Both the position numbers and the translations under genes were made by a program. A stretch of DNA of 21,950 bases from NCBI GenBank assembly GCA_021790695.1, contig JAJYGJ010000153.1, forward strand, positions 1-21,950, read 5' to 3'. Shown piece after piece: positions 1 through 6,084 of this stretch (its first letter is position 1; each line of letters starts with the position of its first letter). The notes beneath the pieces were generated by a model. It was not told the DNA's origin. It did no database searches and was given only the letters and a program-made list of their open reading frames with translations. The DNA comes from Nitrospirota bacterium (GTDB lineage: Bacteria; Nitrospirota; Thermodesulfovibrionia; Thermodesulfovibrionales; JdFR-88).

Positions 1-468
1 CCTGGCCACGGCCACTCTCTGCTGCTCGCCCCCGGACAGCTCTCCAGGCCTGTGAAGAAGCCTGCCTCCAAGACCGAGTTCCGCCAGGAGCGCGCCAGCC
101 CGCTCTTTCAGGTCTTCACGGTCCACTGCGGGCCGGGCCAGCAGCCCCGGCATCATGACGTTTTCAAGCGCGGTAAACTCCGGCAGCAGATGATGGAACT
201 GGAAGACGAAGCCCACCTTCCTGTTCCTGAACTCGGAAAGGGCCCTTTCATTGAGGCCGAAGACATCCAGTCCGTCATGGAGCACGCTGCCTTCCGTGGG
301 CCTGTCAAGCGTGCCCAGGATGTGCAGCAGGGTGCTTTTGCCCACGCCGGAAGCGCCCACCACGGCCGCCATCTCCCCGTCTTCTATCCGCAGGTCGATC
401 CCCTTGAGGACCCTCCGCTCTCCCGCGGGATGCCTGAATGTCTTTTGAAGCCCCCTTGTCTCTATCAA
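1..468 (-). CDS. lolD: LolD-like lipoprotein-releasing ABC transporter ATP-binding protein (partial)
   Basis: ATPase of the LolCDE machine, which extracts lipoproteins from the inner membrane and hands them to LolA. The visible 156 residues have a Walker A motif (GASGVGKST, about residues 38-46), a Q-loop region FQFHHLLPEFTALENV that is very characteristic of LolD, and the ABC signature LSGGEQQRVAVAR at the window edge. Walker B and the C-terminus lie outside. The start is a TTG at 468-466 (protein begins LIETRGLQKTF), chosen because GGAGAG lies a few bases upstream and no ATG is in frame. It is the last visible gene of the minus-strand run trpE-trpG-trpD-small membrane protein. LolC/E would be expected nearby but are not in view. 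A related MacB-type ATPase is the main alternative, but the FHHLLPEF segment argues for LolD. Confidence 0.9.
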   Translation of the reverse strand, partial: MIETRGLQKTFRHPAGERRVLKGIDLRIEDGEMAAVVGASGVGKSTLLHILGTLDRPTEGSVLHDGLDVFGLNERALSEFRNRKVGFVFQFHHLLPEFTALENVMMPGLLARPAVDREDLKERAGALLAELGLGGRLLHRPGELSGGEQQRVAVAR

Positions 469-523
469 ATAAATCTCTCCATCATCGGGCAAATCCGCCG
501 CCGCGCCGGTTCCCGCATCGGGC

Positions 524-778
524 CTAACCCCTCTTGCCTCTTATCCTCCGGATAAAGCCTTCGCCCTTCCTGAAGACATCTTTCACGCCGGTTTCGATTC
601 CGTCGGCCGTCCTTTTCACCTTATCGGCGCTCAAGCCCGCTTTAAAGCTCTCCGCCTGCATCGTCCGCCCGAACCAGCGGAATCTCTTGCCTCCGCTCGT
701 TATCGAGACGGCGAGGAAGGCCGCAACAAGGATAACAGCCAGCAATAAAAGCCTTCTTAAAAAGCGAAACAAAAACAC
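524..778 (-). CDS. Small single-pass membrane protein, unknown function
   Basis: Predicted 84-residue protein that I do not recognise. It starts at a GTG two bases after the trpD stop codon, with AGAGG inside the trpD 3' end as a possible ribosome binding site, so it is probably translationally coupled to trpD. Residues 1-9 are basic and aromatic (FLFRFLRR), followed by a clear membrane segment (LLLLAVILVAAFLAV, about 9-24). The remainder is basic and soluble, with many Arg/Lys, and ends in RRIRGKRG. The frame stays open further upstream inside trpD, but that extension is only trpD read in another frame. About 55 bases separate its stop from the lolD start. It could be a cytoplasm-facing membrane adaptor; nothing in it identifies an enzyme. 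Confidence 0.6.
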   Translation of the reverse strand: MFLFRFLRRLLLLAVILVAAFLAVSITSGGKRFRWFGRTMQAESFKAGLSADKVKRTADGIETGVKDVFRKGEGFIRRIRGKRG

Positions 779-780
779 CT

Positions 781-1791
781 CTAAATCCTCTGTGAGATTT
801 CTCTTATCTTCTCGAGTTTCCTCAGGGCGGCCCCGGAGTCTATCGCCTCCGCCGCCATCTGGAACCCCTCGGTCAGGCTGGTGGCGGCATTGGCCACCAG
901 CAGGGCCGCGGCCGAATTCATCAGCACGATGTCCCTGCCTGCCCCCGGCTCGCTCCGGAGGATCGAAAGCGCGATGGCCGCGTTTTCCTGCTTTCCGCCC
1001 CCCTGTATCTCCCTGATATCGGCCCTCTTCAGGCCGAAATCCTCGGGGGCGATTATGAAATCCTCCACGTTGCCGTCCCTGTAACGGGAGACCATCGTGC
1101 CGTCGCAAATGGTTATCTCGTCCAGACCGTCCTCCCCGTGGACGACCATGGCGTCCTCCGCGCCCAGCCTGCCCAGCACACGTGCAAGGGCATTGGTGAG
1201 CCTTGCCGCGAAAACGCCCATCACCTGCCTCCTGGCCCCGGCTGGGTTCGTAAGGGGGCCCAGGATATTGAAGATGGTCCTTATGCCGATCTCCTTCCTG
1301 GGGATGACCGCATATTTCATCGCCGGATGGAAAGACGGGGCGTAGAGGAAACCGAACCCGGTCTCAAAGAGGCATTTCTCGACCTTCTCCGGGGGCAGAT
1401 CTATGTTCACCCCGAGGGCCTCCAGCACGTCCGCGCTTCCCGTGGCGCTCGATACCGAACGGTTGCCGTGTTTTGCGACGGGCACCCCGCAGGCGCTGAC
1501 GACTATCGCCGCGATAGTGGAGACGTTGAAGCTGCGGGACATGTCGCCGCCCGTGCCGCAGGTGTCCAGGGTGCCGGGCGGGGATTTTATGGAGAGCGCC
1601 TTTTTCCTCATCGCCATGGCCGCGCCGGTGATCTCATCCACCGTCTCGCCCTTCATCCTCAGTGCCGCCAGGAAGGCCCCTATCTGCGCGGGCGTGGCCT
1701 TGCCCTCCATGATCTCCTCTATGCACGCGGCCATCTCCGCTTCCGTAAGGTCCATATTCTGCGTGAACATGTTCAAGGCTTCCTTTATCAT
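781..1791 (-). CDS. trpD: Anthranilate phosphoribosyltransferase
   Basis: Transfers the phosphoribosyl group of PRPP to anthranilate, the second step of tryptophan synthesis, in the cytoplasm. The 336 residues are the usual length of the stand-alone enzyme. Visible family motifs are the N-terminal helical segment PAQIGAFLAALRMKGET (about 34-50), the PRPP loop CGTGGD (78-83), the anthranilate/PRPP segment KHGNRSVSS (107-115) and GPLTNPA further on. The start at 1791 gives the typical opening MIKEAL. A second ATG 21 bases downstream has an equally good ribosome binding site but would remove that opening. It is separated from trpG by 142 bases holding a repeat, so it may need its own promoter (see 1809-1837). 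trpC, F, B and A do not follow; a membrane protein and lolD do. Confidence 0.96.
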   Translation of the reverse strand: MIKEALNMFTQNMDLTEAEMAACIEEIMEGKATPAQIGAFLAALRMKGETVDEITGAAMAMRKKALSIKSPPGTLDTCGTGGDMSRSFNVSTIAAIVVSACGVPVAKHGNRSVSSATGSADVLEALGVNIDLPPEKVEKCLFETGFGFLYAPSFHPAMKYAVIPRKEIGIRTIFNILGPLTNPAGARRQVMGVFAARLTNALARVLGRLGAEDAMVVHGEDGLDEITICDGTMVSRYRDGNVEDFIIAPEDFGLKRADIREIQGGGKQENAAIALSILRSEPGAGRDIVLMNSAAALLVANAATSLTEGFQMAAEAIDSGAALRKLEKIREISQRI

Positions 1792-1808
1792 CGGGCCCGC
1801 CTTTCCTT

Positions 1809-1837
1809 TTTATAACCCGGTCTTTCCCAACCCACAA
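1809..1837 (-). promoter_or_regulatory. Possible promoter for trpD
   Basis: On the minus strand, TTGTGG (1837-1832) and TATAAA (1814-1809) are separated by exactly 17 bases. The -35 element is a moderate match and the -10 a good one. It lies directly upstream of trpD, downstream of the repeat that separates trpD from trpG. It could keep trpD, the 84-residue membrane protein and lolD transcribed independently of trpE-trpG. This is a motif match only. Confidence 0.35.
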
Positions 1838-1858
1838 CTGGTCCGGTACTGATCCTAT

Positions 1859-1945
1859 GGGGACTGGTCCCCAATACGCTATCCATTGATATTCCCTGCG
1901 GCAAGTCCTGCGATACGCAGGAGAATACGCTCGCTATCCATTTAA
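1859..1945. repeat. Short dispersed palindromic repeat between trpG and trpD
   Basis: The gap holds a 14-base palindrome GGGGACTGGTCCCC (1859-1872), a partial unit ATACGCTATCCATT (1874-1887), a hairpin CCTGCG-ATA-CGCAGG (1907-1921) and a 22-base segment ending CGCTATCCATTTAA (1924-1945). The last segment recurs at 21901-21922 with two mismatches. The trpG stop codon (1936-1934) lies inside that 22-base segment. The composition suggests an intergenic REP-like element or the remains of several insertions. Confidence 0.6.
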
Positions 1946-2497
1946 AAAATTCCTGAGCAGGTCCTTCCCCGGGACCGTGAGTATGGACTCCGGGTGAAAT
2001 TGAACGCCCTCAAGCCTGAACTCGCGGTGGCGCACGCCCATTATCTCTCCCGCCTCCGTCCAGGCGGAGATCTCAAGACACGCGGGCAGTGATTCCCTCC
2101 TGATAATAAGTGAATGATATCTCGTGGCCGCAAACGGAGTTTGTATCCCCTCGAATACGCCCCTGCCGTCGTGATGGATGAGGGAGGTCTTGCCGTGCAT
2201 CAGGACCTGCGCCCTCACGATCTCTCCGCCGAAGGCGGCCCCTATGGACTGATGGCCCAGGCATACCCCCAGTATGGGTATCGAGCCCGCGAACTGCCTT
2301 ATGGTCTCCACCGAAACGCCGGCCTCCTTCGGTGTGCACGGCCCGGGGGATATCACTATATGCCCGGGCGCCATGCGCCTTATCTCGGGGACGGTTATCC
2401 TGTCGTTCCTGAAGACCCTCACGTCGCTTCCAAGCTCGCCAAGATACTGGACGAGGTTGTAGGTGAAGGAATCGTAATTGTCGATCATCAAAAGCAT
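1934..2497 (-). CDS. trpG: Anthranilate synthase glutamine amidotransferase subunit
   Basis: Class I glutamine amidotransferase that supplies ammonia to TrpE for making anthranilate from chorismate. The 187 residues match the usual length. The opening MLLMIDNYDSFTYNLVQYL is typical. The oxyanion segment is SPGPCTP (50-56), the nucleophile is Cys79 in GVCLGHQ, and the catalytic His168 and Glu170 lie in FHPES. The ATG is one base after the trpE stop codon, so translation is probably coupled. The same domain serves p-aminobenzoate synthesis as PabA, and bifunctional use is possible, but adjacency to trpE and trpD supports the tryptophan role. The last residues (FLNG) and the stop fall inside a dispersed repeat, so the extreme C-terminus may have been altered by its insertion. 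Confidence 0.95.
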   Translation of the reverse strand: MLLMIDNYDSFTYNLVQYLGELGSDVRVFRNDRITVPEIRRMAPGHIVISPGPCTPKEAGVSVETIRQFAGSIPILGVCLGHQSIGAAFGGEIVRAQVLMHGKTSLIHHDGRGVFEGIQTPFAATRYHSLIIRRESLPACLEISAWTEAGEIMGVRHREFRLEGVQFHPESILTVPGKDLLRNFLNG

Positions 2498-2498
2498 G

Positions 2499-4121
2499 TC
2501 ATTCCCCGGAATCTCCAGACGGCCCGCAGTCTCCCGATAAATCCTTCCGCGGACCGATCCCGCCGTCCTCGGATATCTCGTTTTCCGCCATCTCCACGGC
2601 CTCCATCATCGCACGGGCCTTGTTTACCGTCTCCGCATATTCCGACTCCGGGACGGAATCGGCCACGATGCCGGCCCCCGCCTGGACGTAAACCATCCCT
2701 TCTTTTATTATAAGGGTTCTTATGGTTATGCATGTATCCATGTTGCCTGAATAGCTGAAATAACCCACCGCGCCGGCATAAGGGCCGCGCTTCACGGGCT
2801 CCAGTTCCTCTATGATCTGCATCGCGCGCACCTTCGGGGCCCCGGAGACGGTGCCCGCGGGGAAACATGCCCGGAGCAGGTCGAAGGGACCCAGTCCCGG
2901 CTTGAGCCTTCCCTCGACGCTCGATACGATGTGCATCACGTGGCTGTAACGCTCCACGACCATCAACTCCGGCACTTTTACGCTGCCCGTCCCGGCCACC
3001 CTGCCCACGTCGTTTCTTCCCAGGTCCACAAGCATGATATGCTCGGCCTGCTCCTTGGGGTCCGCCTTCAGCTCCTCTTCCAGGGCAAGGTCCTCTTCCA
3101 GCGTCGCGCCGCGCCTCCTGGTGCCCGCTATTGGCCGAAGCGTGATATCGCCCCCTTCAAGCCTCACCAGTATCTCCGGCGAGGAGCCCACTATATGCTC
3201 CTGCCCCGTATCTATGTAGTACATGTAAGGAGACGGGTTTATCACCCTCAGCGCCCGGTAGATGGCAAAAGGGTGGGCGGAGGTCTTCCTCTGGAACCTC
3301 TGGGACAGGACCCCCTGCACGATATCGCCCGCCATCACGTACTGTTTTGTCCGGTCCACGGCGTCCATGAAATCCTTCGGGCTTCCGAACGAGGACTCGA
3401 ACGCGCTCTTTTTCATCCCGGTCATTTTTTTACCCTTTTGCGCATCAGCCGGGTCTTCCCCGGCCTGCCGGGAGACCGCCCCGGAAAAACCCGCAAGCCT
3501 CCGCCGGATGGAGACTATCTTTTCCACCGCAAGGTCATAGGCCTCCTCCGGGCTGGCGCCGTCGTCAAGATGGACGTTGGCCACTATCTTCAACTTCTGC
3601 CTGAGATTATCGAATATGAGGATCATGCCGGTCAGCATGAGGAACAGATCCGGCATATCGAGCCCGGGCCTGCCCCTGTCCGGCAGCTCTTCCATGAACC
3701 TCACCATGTCATAGCCGATATATCCCACAAGCCCTCCGTAAAACCTGGGCAGTGTCGCGTCCTCGGCCCGCGCGGGCCTTATGGCCTTCATGAACTCGCG
3801 GACGCGCTCCAGCGGGTCCGCCTCCTCAAACGCCTGAACCCCTCCCGCCGTGCGGATCTCCATCCGGCGGCCCCTTGCCTTTATCACCGCTCTGGGGGCC
3901 AGACCGAGAAATGAGTATCTCGCCCACTTCTCCCCGCCCAGCACGCTTTCAAGGAGGAACGAGGGCCGCTCTCCACGAAGCATAAGGTATGCGGAAACGG
4001 GCGTCAGAGTGTCTGCCAGCACCTCCATGTAAACCGGGATAAGGTTGCCCTGTCCGGCCAGTTCCAGGAAGGCCCGCCTGTCCGGAAAGACCCCGGCCCG
4101 CTCAATCTTTTTCATCATCAT
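2499..4121 (-). CDS. trpE: Anthranilate synthase component I
   Basis: Converts chorismate to anthranilate with ammonia from TrpG, the committed step of tryptophan synthesis. The 540 residues are slightly longer than the common 490-520. The N-terminal domain has the LLES segment, which in this family contributes to the tryptophan feedback site. The C-terminal chorismate-binding domain shows MAGDIVQGVLSQRF, PIAGTRRRG, DLGRNDVGRV and GTVSGAPKVRAMQIIEELEP, all expected of TrpE rather than PabB. Three consecutive ATG codons open the frame (4121, 4118, 4115). The upstream ribosome binding site is weak, so the exact start is uncertain by a few residues. The promoter candidate at 4168-4173 leaves a 5' leader of only about 40 nt, too short for a classic trp attenuator. 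Confidence 0.96.
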   Translation of the reverse strand: MMMKKIERAGVFPDRRAFLELAGQGNLIPVYMEVLADTLTPVSAYLMLRGERPSFLLESVLGGEKWARYSFLGLAPRAVIKARGRRMEIRTAGGVQAFEEADPLERVREFMKAIRPARAEDATLPRFYGGLVGYIGYDMVRFMEELPDRGRPGLDMPDLFLMLTGMILIFDNLRQKLKIVANVHLDDGASPEEAYDLAVEKIVSIRRRLAGFSGAVSRQAGEDPADAQKGKKMTGMKKSAFESSFGSPKDFMDAVDRTKQYVMAGDIVQGVLSQRFQRKTSAHPFAIYRALRVINPSPYMYYIDTGQEHIVGSSPEILVRLEGGDITLRPIAGTRRRGATLEEDLALEEELKADPKEQAEHIMLVDLGRNDVGRVAGTGSVKVPELMVVERYSHVMHIVSSVEGRLKPGLGPFDLLRACFPAGTVSGAPKVRAMQIIEELEPVKRGPYAGAVGYFSYSGNMDTCITIRTLIIKEGMVYVQAGAGIVADSVPESEYAETVNKARAMMEAVEMAENEISEDGGIGPRKDLSGDCGPSGDSGE

Positions 4122-4167
4122 TATTTTGTCTTTTGAACCTGTCTCAAAACTGCGGTTTTAGTTTTAA

Positions 4168-4173
4168 ATTATA
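4168..4173 (-). promoter_or_regulatory. -10 element of the probable trpE promoter
   Basis: A perfect TATAAT on the minus strand lies about 47 bases upstream of the trpE start. No good -35 is visible at 17-18 bases. Just downstream is a small palindrome (AAAAC-CGCA-GTTTT, about 4145-4158) that overlaps the expected transcription start and could be an operator. Confidence 0.5.
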
Positions 4174-4216
4174 TCCCATGTCCGCGGCGCAAGTTCATAT
4201 CTTTTCTATTTTACAG

Positions 4217-4232
4217 GGCGAAAAGGCGAAAA
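4217..4232. repeat. Tandem GGCGAAAA repeat between divergent promoters
   Basis: Two head-to-tail copies of GGCGAAAA, followed by a partial GGC, sit between the trpE -10 and the -35 of the metal-transport operon. Their position makes them a possible regulator site, but the unit is short. Confidence 0.4.
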
Positions 4233-4255
4233 GGCCAATCCCGCCCCTTTTTTTG

Positions 4256-4285
4256 TTGACATGGCCGTCTGCCTGTTTTTATACT
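4256..4285 (+). promoter_or_regulatory. Strong sigma-70-type promoter of the metal-transport operon
   Basis: TTGACA (4256-4261) is a perfect -35 and TATACT (4280-4285) a near-perfect -10, with an 18-base spacer. Transcription would start near 4292 and produce a leader of about 285 nt before the transporter ATG at 4577. Confidence 0.8.
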
Positions 4286-4320
4286 TCTAGTGAATCCTGC
4301 GGTTTATTTCCGTATTTGAA

Positions 4321-4420
4321 GGAGGTGATGCTAATGGACGGCGGCCCAAGTAGCCATAGTAGACGGCAAAAAGGCAAAAAAACGGCTGGGCCTCGGGTGG
4401 CGCCTCCGTTAGTCACCTTC
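4321..4420 (+). ncRNA. Structured leader RNA, candidate metal-sensing riboswitch aptamer
   Basis: The leader can fold into one long nested helix. GGAGGTGA (4321-4328) pairs with TCACCTTC (4413-4420), one pair being G-U. After a two-base bulge CTAATGGA (4331-4338) pairs with TCCGTTAG (4405-4412), also with one wobble. GGCG (4340-4343) pairs with CGCC (4401-4404), GCCC (4344-4347) with GGGC (4388-4391), and AGCC (4352-4355) with GGCT (4384-4387). This leaves an asymmetric loop at 4392-4400 and an A-rich apical loop. About 28 pairs are available. The fold is by eye. It does not show the conserved loops I know for the yybP-ykoY manganese element, the M-box or the NiCo riboswitch. Its position between a strong promoter and a terminator ahead of a divalent-metal transporter gene suggests ligand-controlled attenuation. 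Confidence 0.55.
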
Positions 4421-4454
4421 ATCACGGACTTCCCGCTCTAGCTCCTCCGCCTGT

Positions 4455-4473
4455 CCGGGCTGGCCTGTCCCGG
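4455..4473 (+). promoter_or_regulatory. Candidate antiterminator hairpin
   Basis: CCGGG (4455-4459) can pair with CCCGG (4469-4473), which includes the first three bases of the terminator stem, so the two helices are mutually exclusive. The nine bases GTCCGGGCT also occur twice, at 4453-4461 and 4473-4481, giving the terminator 3' strand two possible partners. This is what a transcriptional switch would need; it is inferred from sequence only. Confidence 0.4.
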
Positions 4474-4517
4474 TCCGGGCTCAATCCAAAGCCCGATTAT
4501 CGGACCGCCCTTTTTTT
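4471..4517 (+). terminator. Intrinsic terminator inside the transporter leader
   Basis: CGGTCCG (4471-4477) pairs perfectly with CGGACCG (4501-4507), extended inside by GGCT/AGCC, and is followed by CCC and seven Ts (4511-4517). It lies 60 bases before the transporter start and downstream of the operon promoter, so it most likely acts as a conditional terminator (attenuator). No gene ends nearby on this strand. Confidence 0.8.
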
Positions 4518-4576
4518 GCCTTCCCTTGTCCGCCTTTCGCGCAACCTGGGGCCCCGGATGACGTCCAGGGCAGGCA

Positions 4577-5848
4577 ATGAATATATTCACCAGGTCTTAT
4601 TACACATATCGCAGGGCCCTGAAGGCATTGCGGCTCTTTCTGCTTGCCGCCGGGCCCGGCATCATCGTGATGGTGGCCGACAACGACGCCGGAGGCATAA
4701 CCACCTACACCGTAACCGGCGCCAAATACGGGTTCCACCTGCTGTGGTTCCTGGTCCTGCTGGGCCCGATGGCCTATTACGTCCAGGAGATGACAGTGCG
4801 TTTGGGCGCGGTCACCAAAAGGGGGCACGCGGAGGCGATTTTCTCCTCGTTCGGCCTGTTCTGGGGCTGGTTCTCGCTTCTCGACCTGGTCCTTACCGAC
4901 TGGCTCACGATGATAACGGAGTTCATAGGCATGACGGCGGCCATGAGCATATTCCATGTCCCGATCGCCCTTACGGTGTTGTTCGTCTGGATCATCATGG
5001 GGGCCATGATCCTTTCCGGGCGCTACTGGACATGGGAGAAGATCGCCCTGTTATTCGTCGTGCTCAACCTGATCTACATCCCGGCCGCATTCATGGTCCA
5101 TCCGTCAATAAAGGACATTGCCTTTAACAGTCTTGTGCCTCACCTGCCGCCCGGCGGCTTCACGAATGATCTTTTTTTCCTCCTGATGGCCAATATCGGC
5201 ACGACTATCGCGCCCTGGATGCTCTTCTTCCAGCAAAGCTCGGTCGTGGACAAGGGACTGCATGAAAAGGACATCGTATTTGGAAAACTGGACACCGCCC
5301 TGGGATCGGTCTTTACGGTCGTTGTGGCGATGGTCCTCATAATCGTCACCGGCATGCTGCTCCACGGCATGCGCGTGGAGAGCGCCGCGGAGGCGGCCAT
5401 TCGCGTCATGCCCGTCAGCCGGACCATAGGCGTCCTGCTCGCGGTCGGCCTTTTTGACGCCGGGCTTTTGGGGGCCATCTGCATCTCTCTTGCCAGTTCC
5501 TGGGCCTTCGGGGAGATATTCGGATGGGCACATTCCCTGAACAACAAGGTCAAGGAGGCGCCCTGGTTCTATGCCTATTATTTCTTTACCCTGATCCTGG
5601 CCGGCGCCGTCGTGATGATACCGCGCGCGCCCCTGGTCCTCATTACCCTGTTTGTCCAGGTCATAGCGACGACCCTGCTGCCGGCCGCCCTGGTCTTCCT
5701 CATCCTGCTCTTAAATGACAAAAAAACCATGGGCGACCGCGTCAACACGCTCTGGCAAAACGTCATTAATATCGGCATTGTCGCCGTGATTATCGTCGTG
5801 TCCACGATGTACGGCGTAAGCACCGCGTTTCCGAATGTGTTTAAATAA
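4577..5848 (+). CDS. Nramp-family divalent metal transporter, non-canonical metal site
   Basis: Predicted 423-residue inner-membrane transporter with about 11 hydrophobic segments. TM1 carries GPGIIVMVADNDAGG (26-40), in the place of the Nramp motif DPGN. The aspartate is kept (Asp37) but the asparagine is replaced by Gly40. In TM6 the usual A-x-x-M-P-H becomes T-T-I-A-P-W (209-214), so the metal-binding methionine is alanine and the histidine is tryptophan. Loss of that methionine is known from NRAMP-related magnesium transporters, so Mg2+ or another hard cation is a reasonable guess; Mn2+ remains possible. The leader contains a structured RNA and a terminator. Downstream are a 58-residue membrane protein and a PRC/MgtE-N/CBS protein, forming an operon. 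The ATG is the first in frame, and its ribosome binding site (GGCAGG) is weak. Confidence 0.85.
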   Translation: MNIFTRSYYTYRRALKALRLFLLAAGPGIIVMVADNDAGGITTYTVTGAKYGFHLLWFLVLLGPMAYYVQEMTVRLGAVTKRGHAEAIFSSFGLFWGWFSLLDLVLTDWLTMITEFIGMTAAMSIFHVPIALTVLFVWIIMGAMILSGRYWTWEKIALLFVVLNLIYIPAAFMVHPSIKDIAFNSLVPHLPPGGFTNDLFFLLMANIGTTIAPWMLFFQQSSVVDKGLHEKDIVFGKLDTALGSVFTVVVAMVLIIVTGMLLHGMRVESAAEAAIRVMPVSRTIGVLLAVGLFDAGLLGAICISLASSWAFGEIFGWAHSLNNKVKEAPWFYAYYFFTLILAGAVVMIPRAPLVLITLFVQVIATTLLPAALVFLILLLNDKKTMGDRVNTLWQNVINIGIVAVIIVVSTMYGVSTAFPNVFK

Positions 5849-5881
5849 TAAAATATAAGCAAGGGGAGCCATGGAGATATC

Positions 5882-6058
5882 GTGATAAGGAGCATCCTCA
5901 GCAGCGGCTACGCGAAGGTCCGCGAAATAAACGAACGGTTCCGGACGCCGGCCATTGAGATGTCCGGAGGGGTGAAACTCGCCCTCTTCATGCTGCGGCT
6001 CTACCTCATCTGCCTGATCGGGCTTTCACTTTATAAATTCGTGAGCATGCTTGGATAA
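5882..6058 (+). CDS. Small membrane protein in the metal-transport operon
   Basis: A 58-residue frame lies in the gap between the transporter and the CBS protein. It starts at GTG (5882), with GGAG six bases upstream and a double stop codon closing the frame behind it. The product begins MIRSILSSGYAKVREINERF and has one strong hydrophobic segment near the C-terminus (LALFMLRLYLICLIGLSLY, about 33-51), consistent with a single-pass inner-membrane protein with a basic cytoplasmic N-terminus. I know no family for it. Position between the transporter and its probable cytosolic regulator suggests an accessory subunit. It ends 26 bases before the next start. Small size and the GTG start leave some doubt. 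Confidence 0.6.
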   Translation: MIRSILSSGYAKVREINERFRTPAIEMSGGVKLALFMLRLYLICLIGLSLYKFVSMLG

Positions 6059-6084
6059 ACGCCAGGCATGAGCGGAGGAGATGA

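Noticed and set aside
781..1108. Upstream extension of the 84-residue membrane protein frame into trpD
   Set aside because: It is trpD read in another frame; the GTG at 778 directly after the trpD stop is a much better start.
2931..3914. 327-codon plus-strand frame antisense to trpE
   Set aside because: Shadow of trpE in GC-rich DNA; no recognisable domain.
4133..4441. 102-codon plus-strand frame upstream of the transporter
   Set aside because: It runs through the trpE promoter region and the transporter promoter; only its last part has a ribosome binding site, and that is treated as a possible leader peptide.
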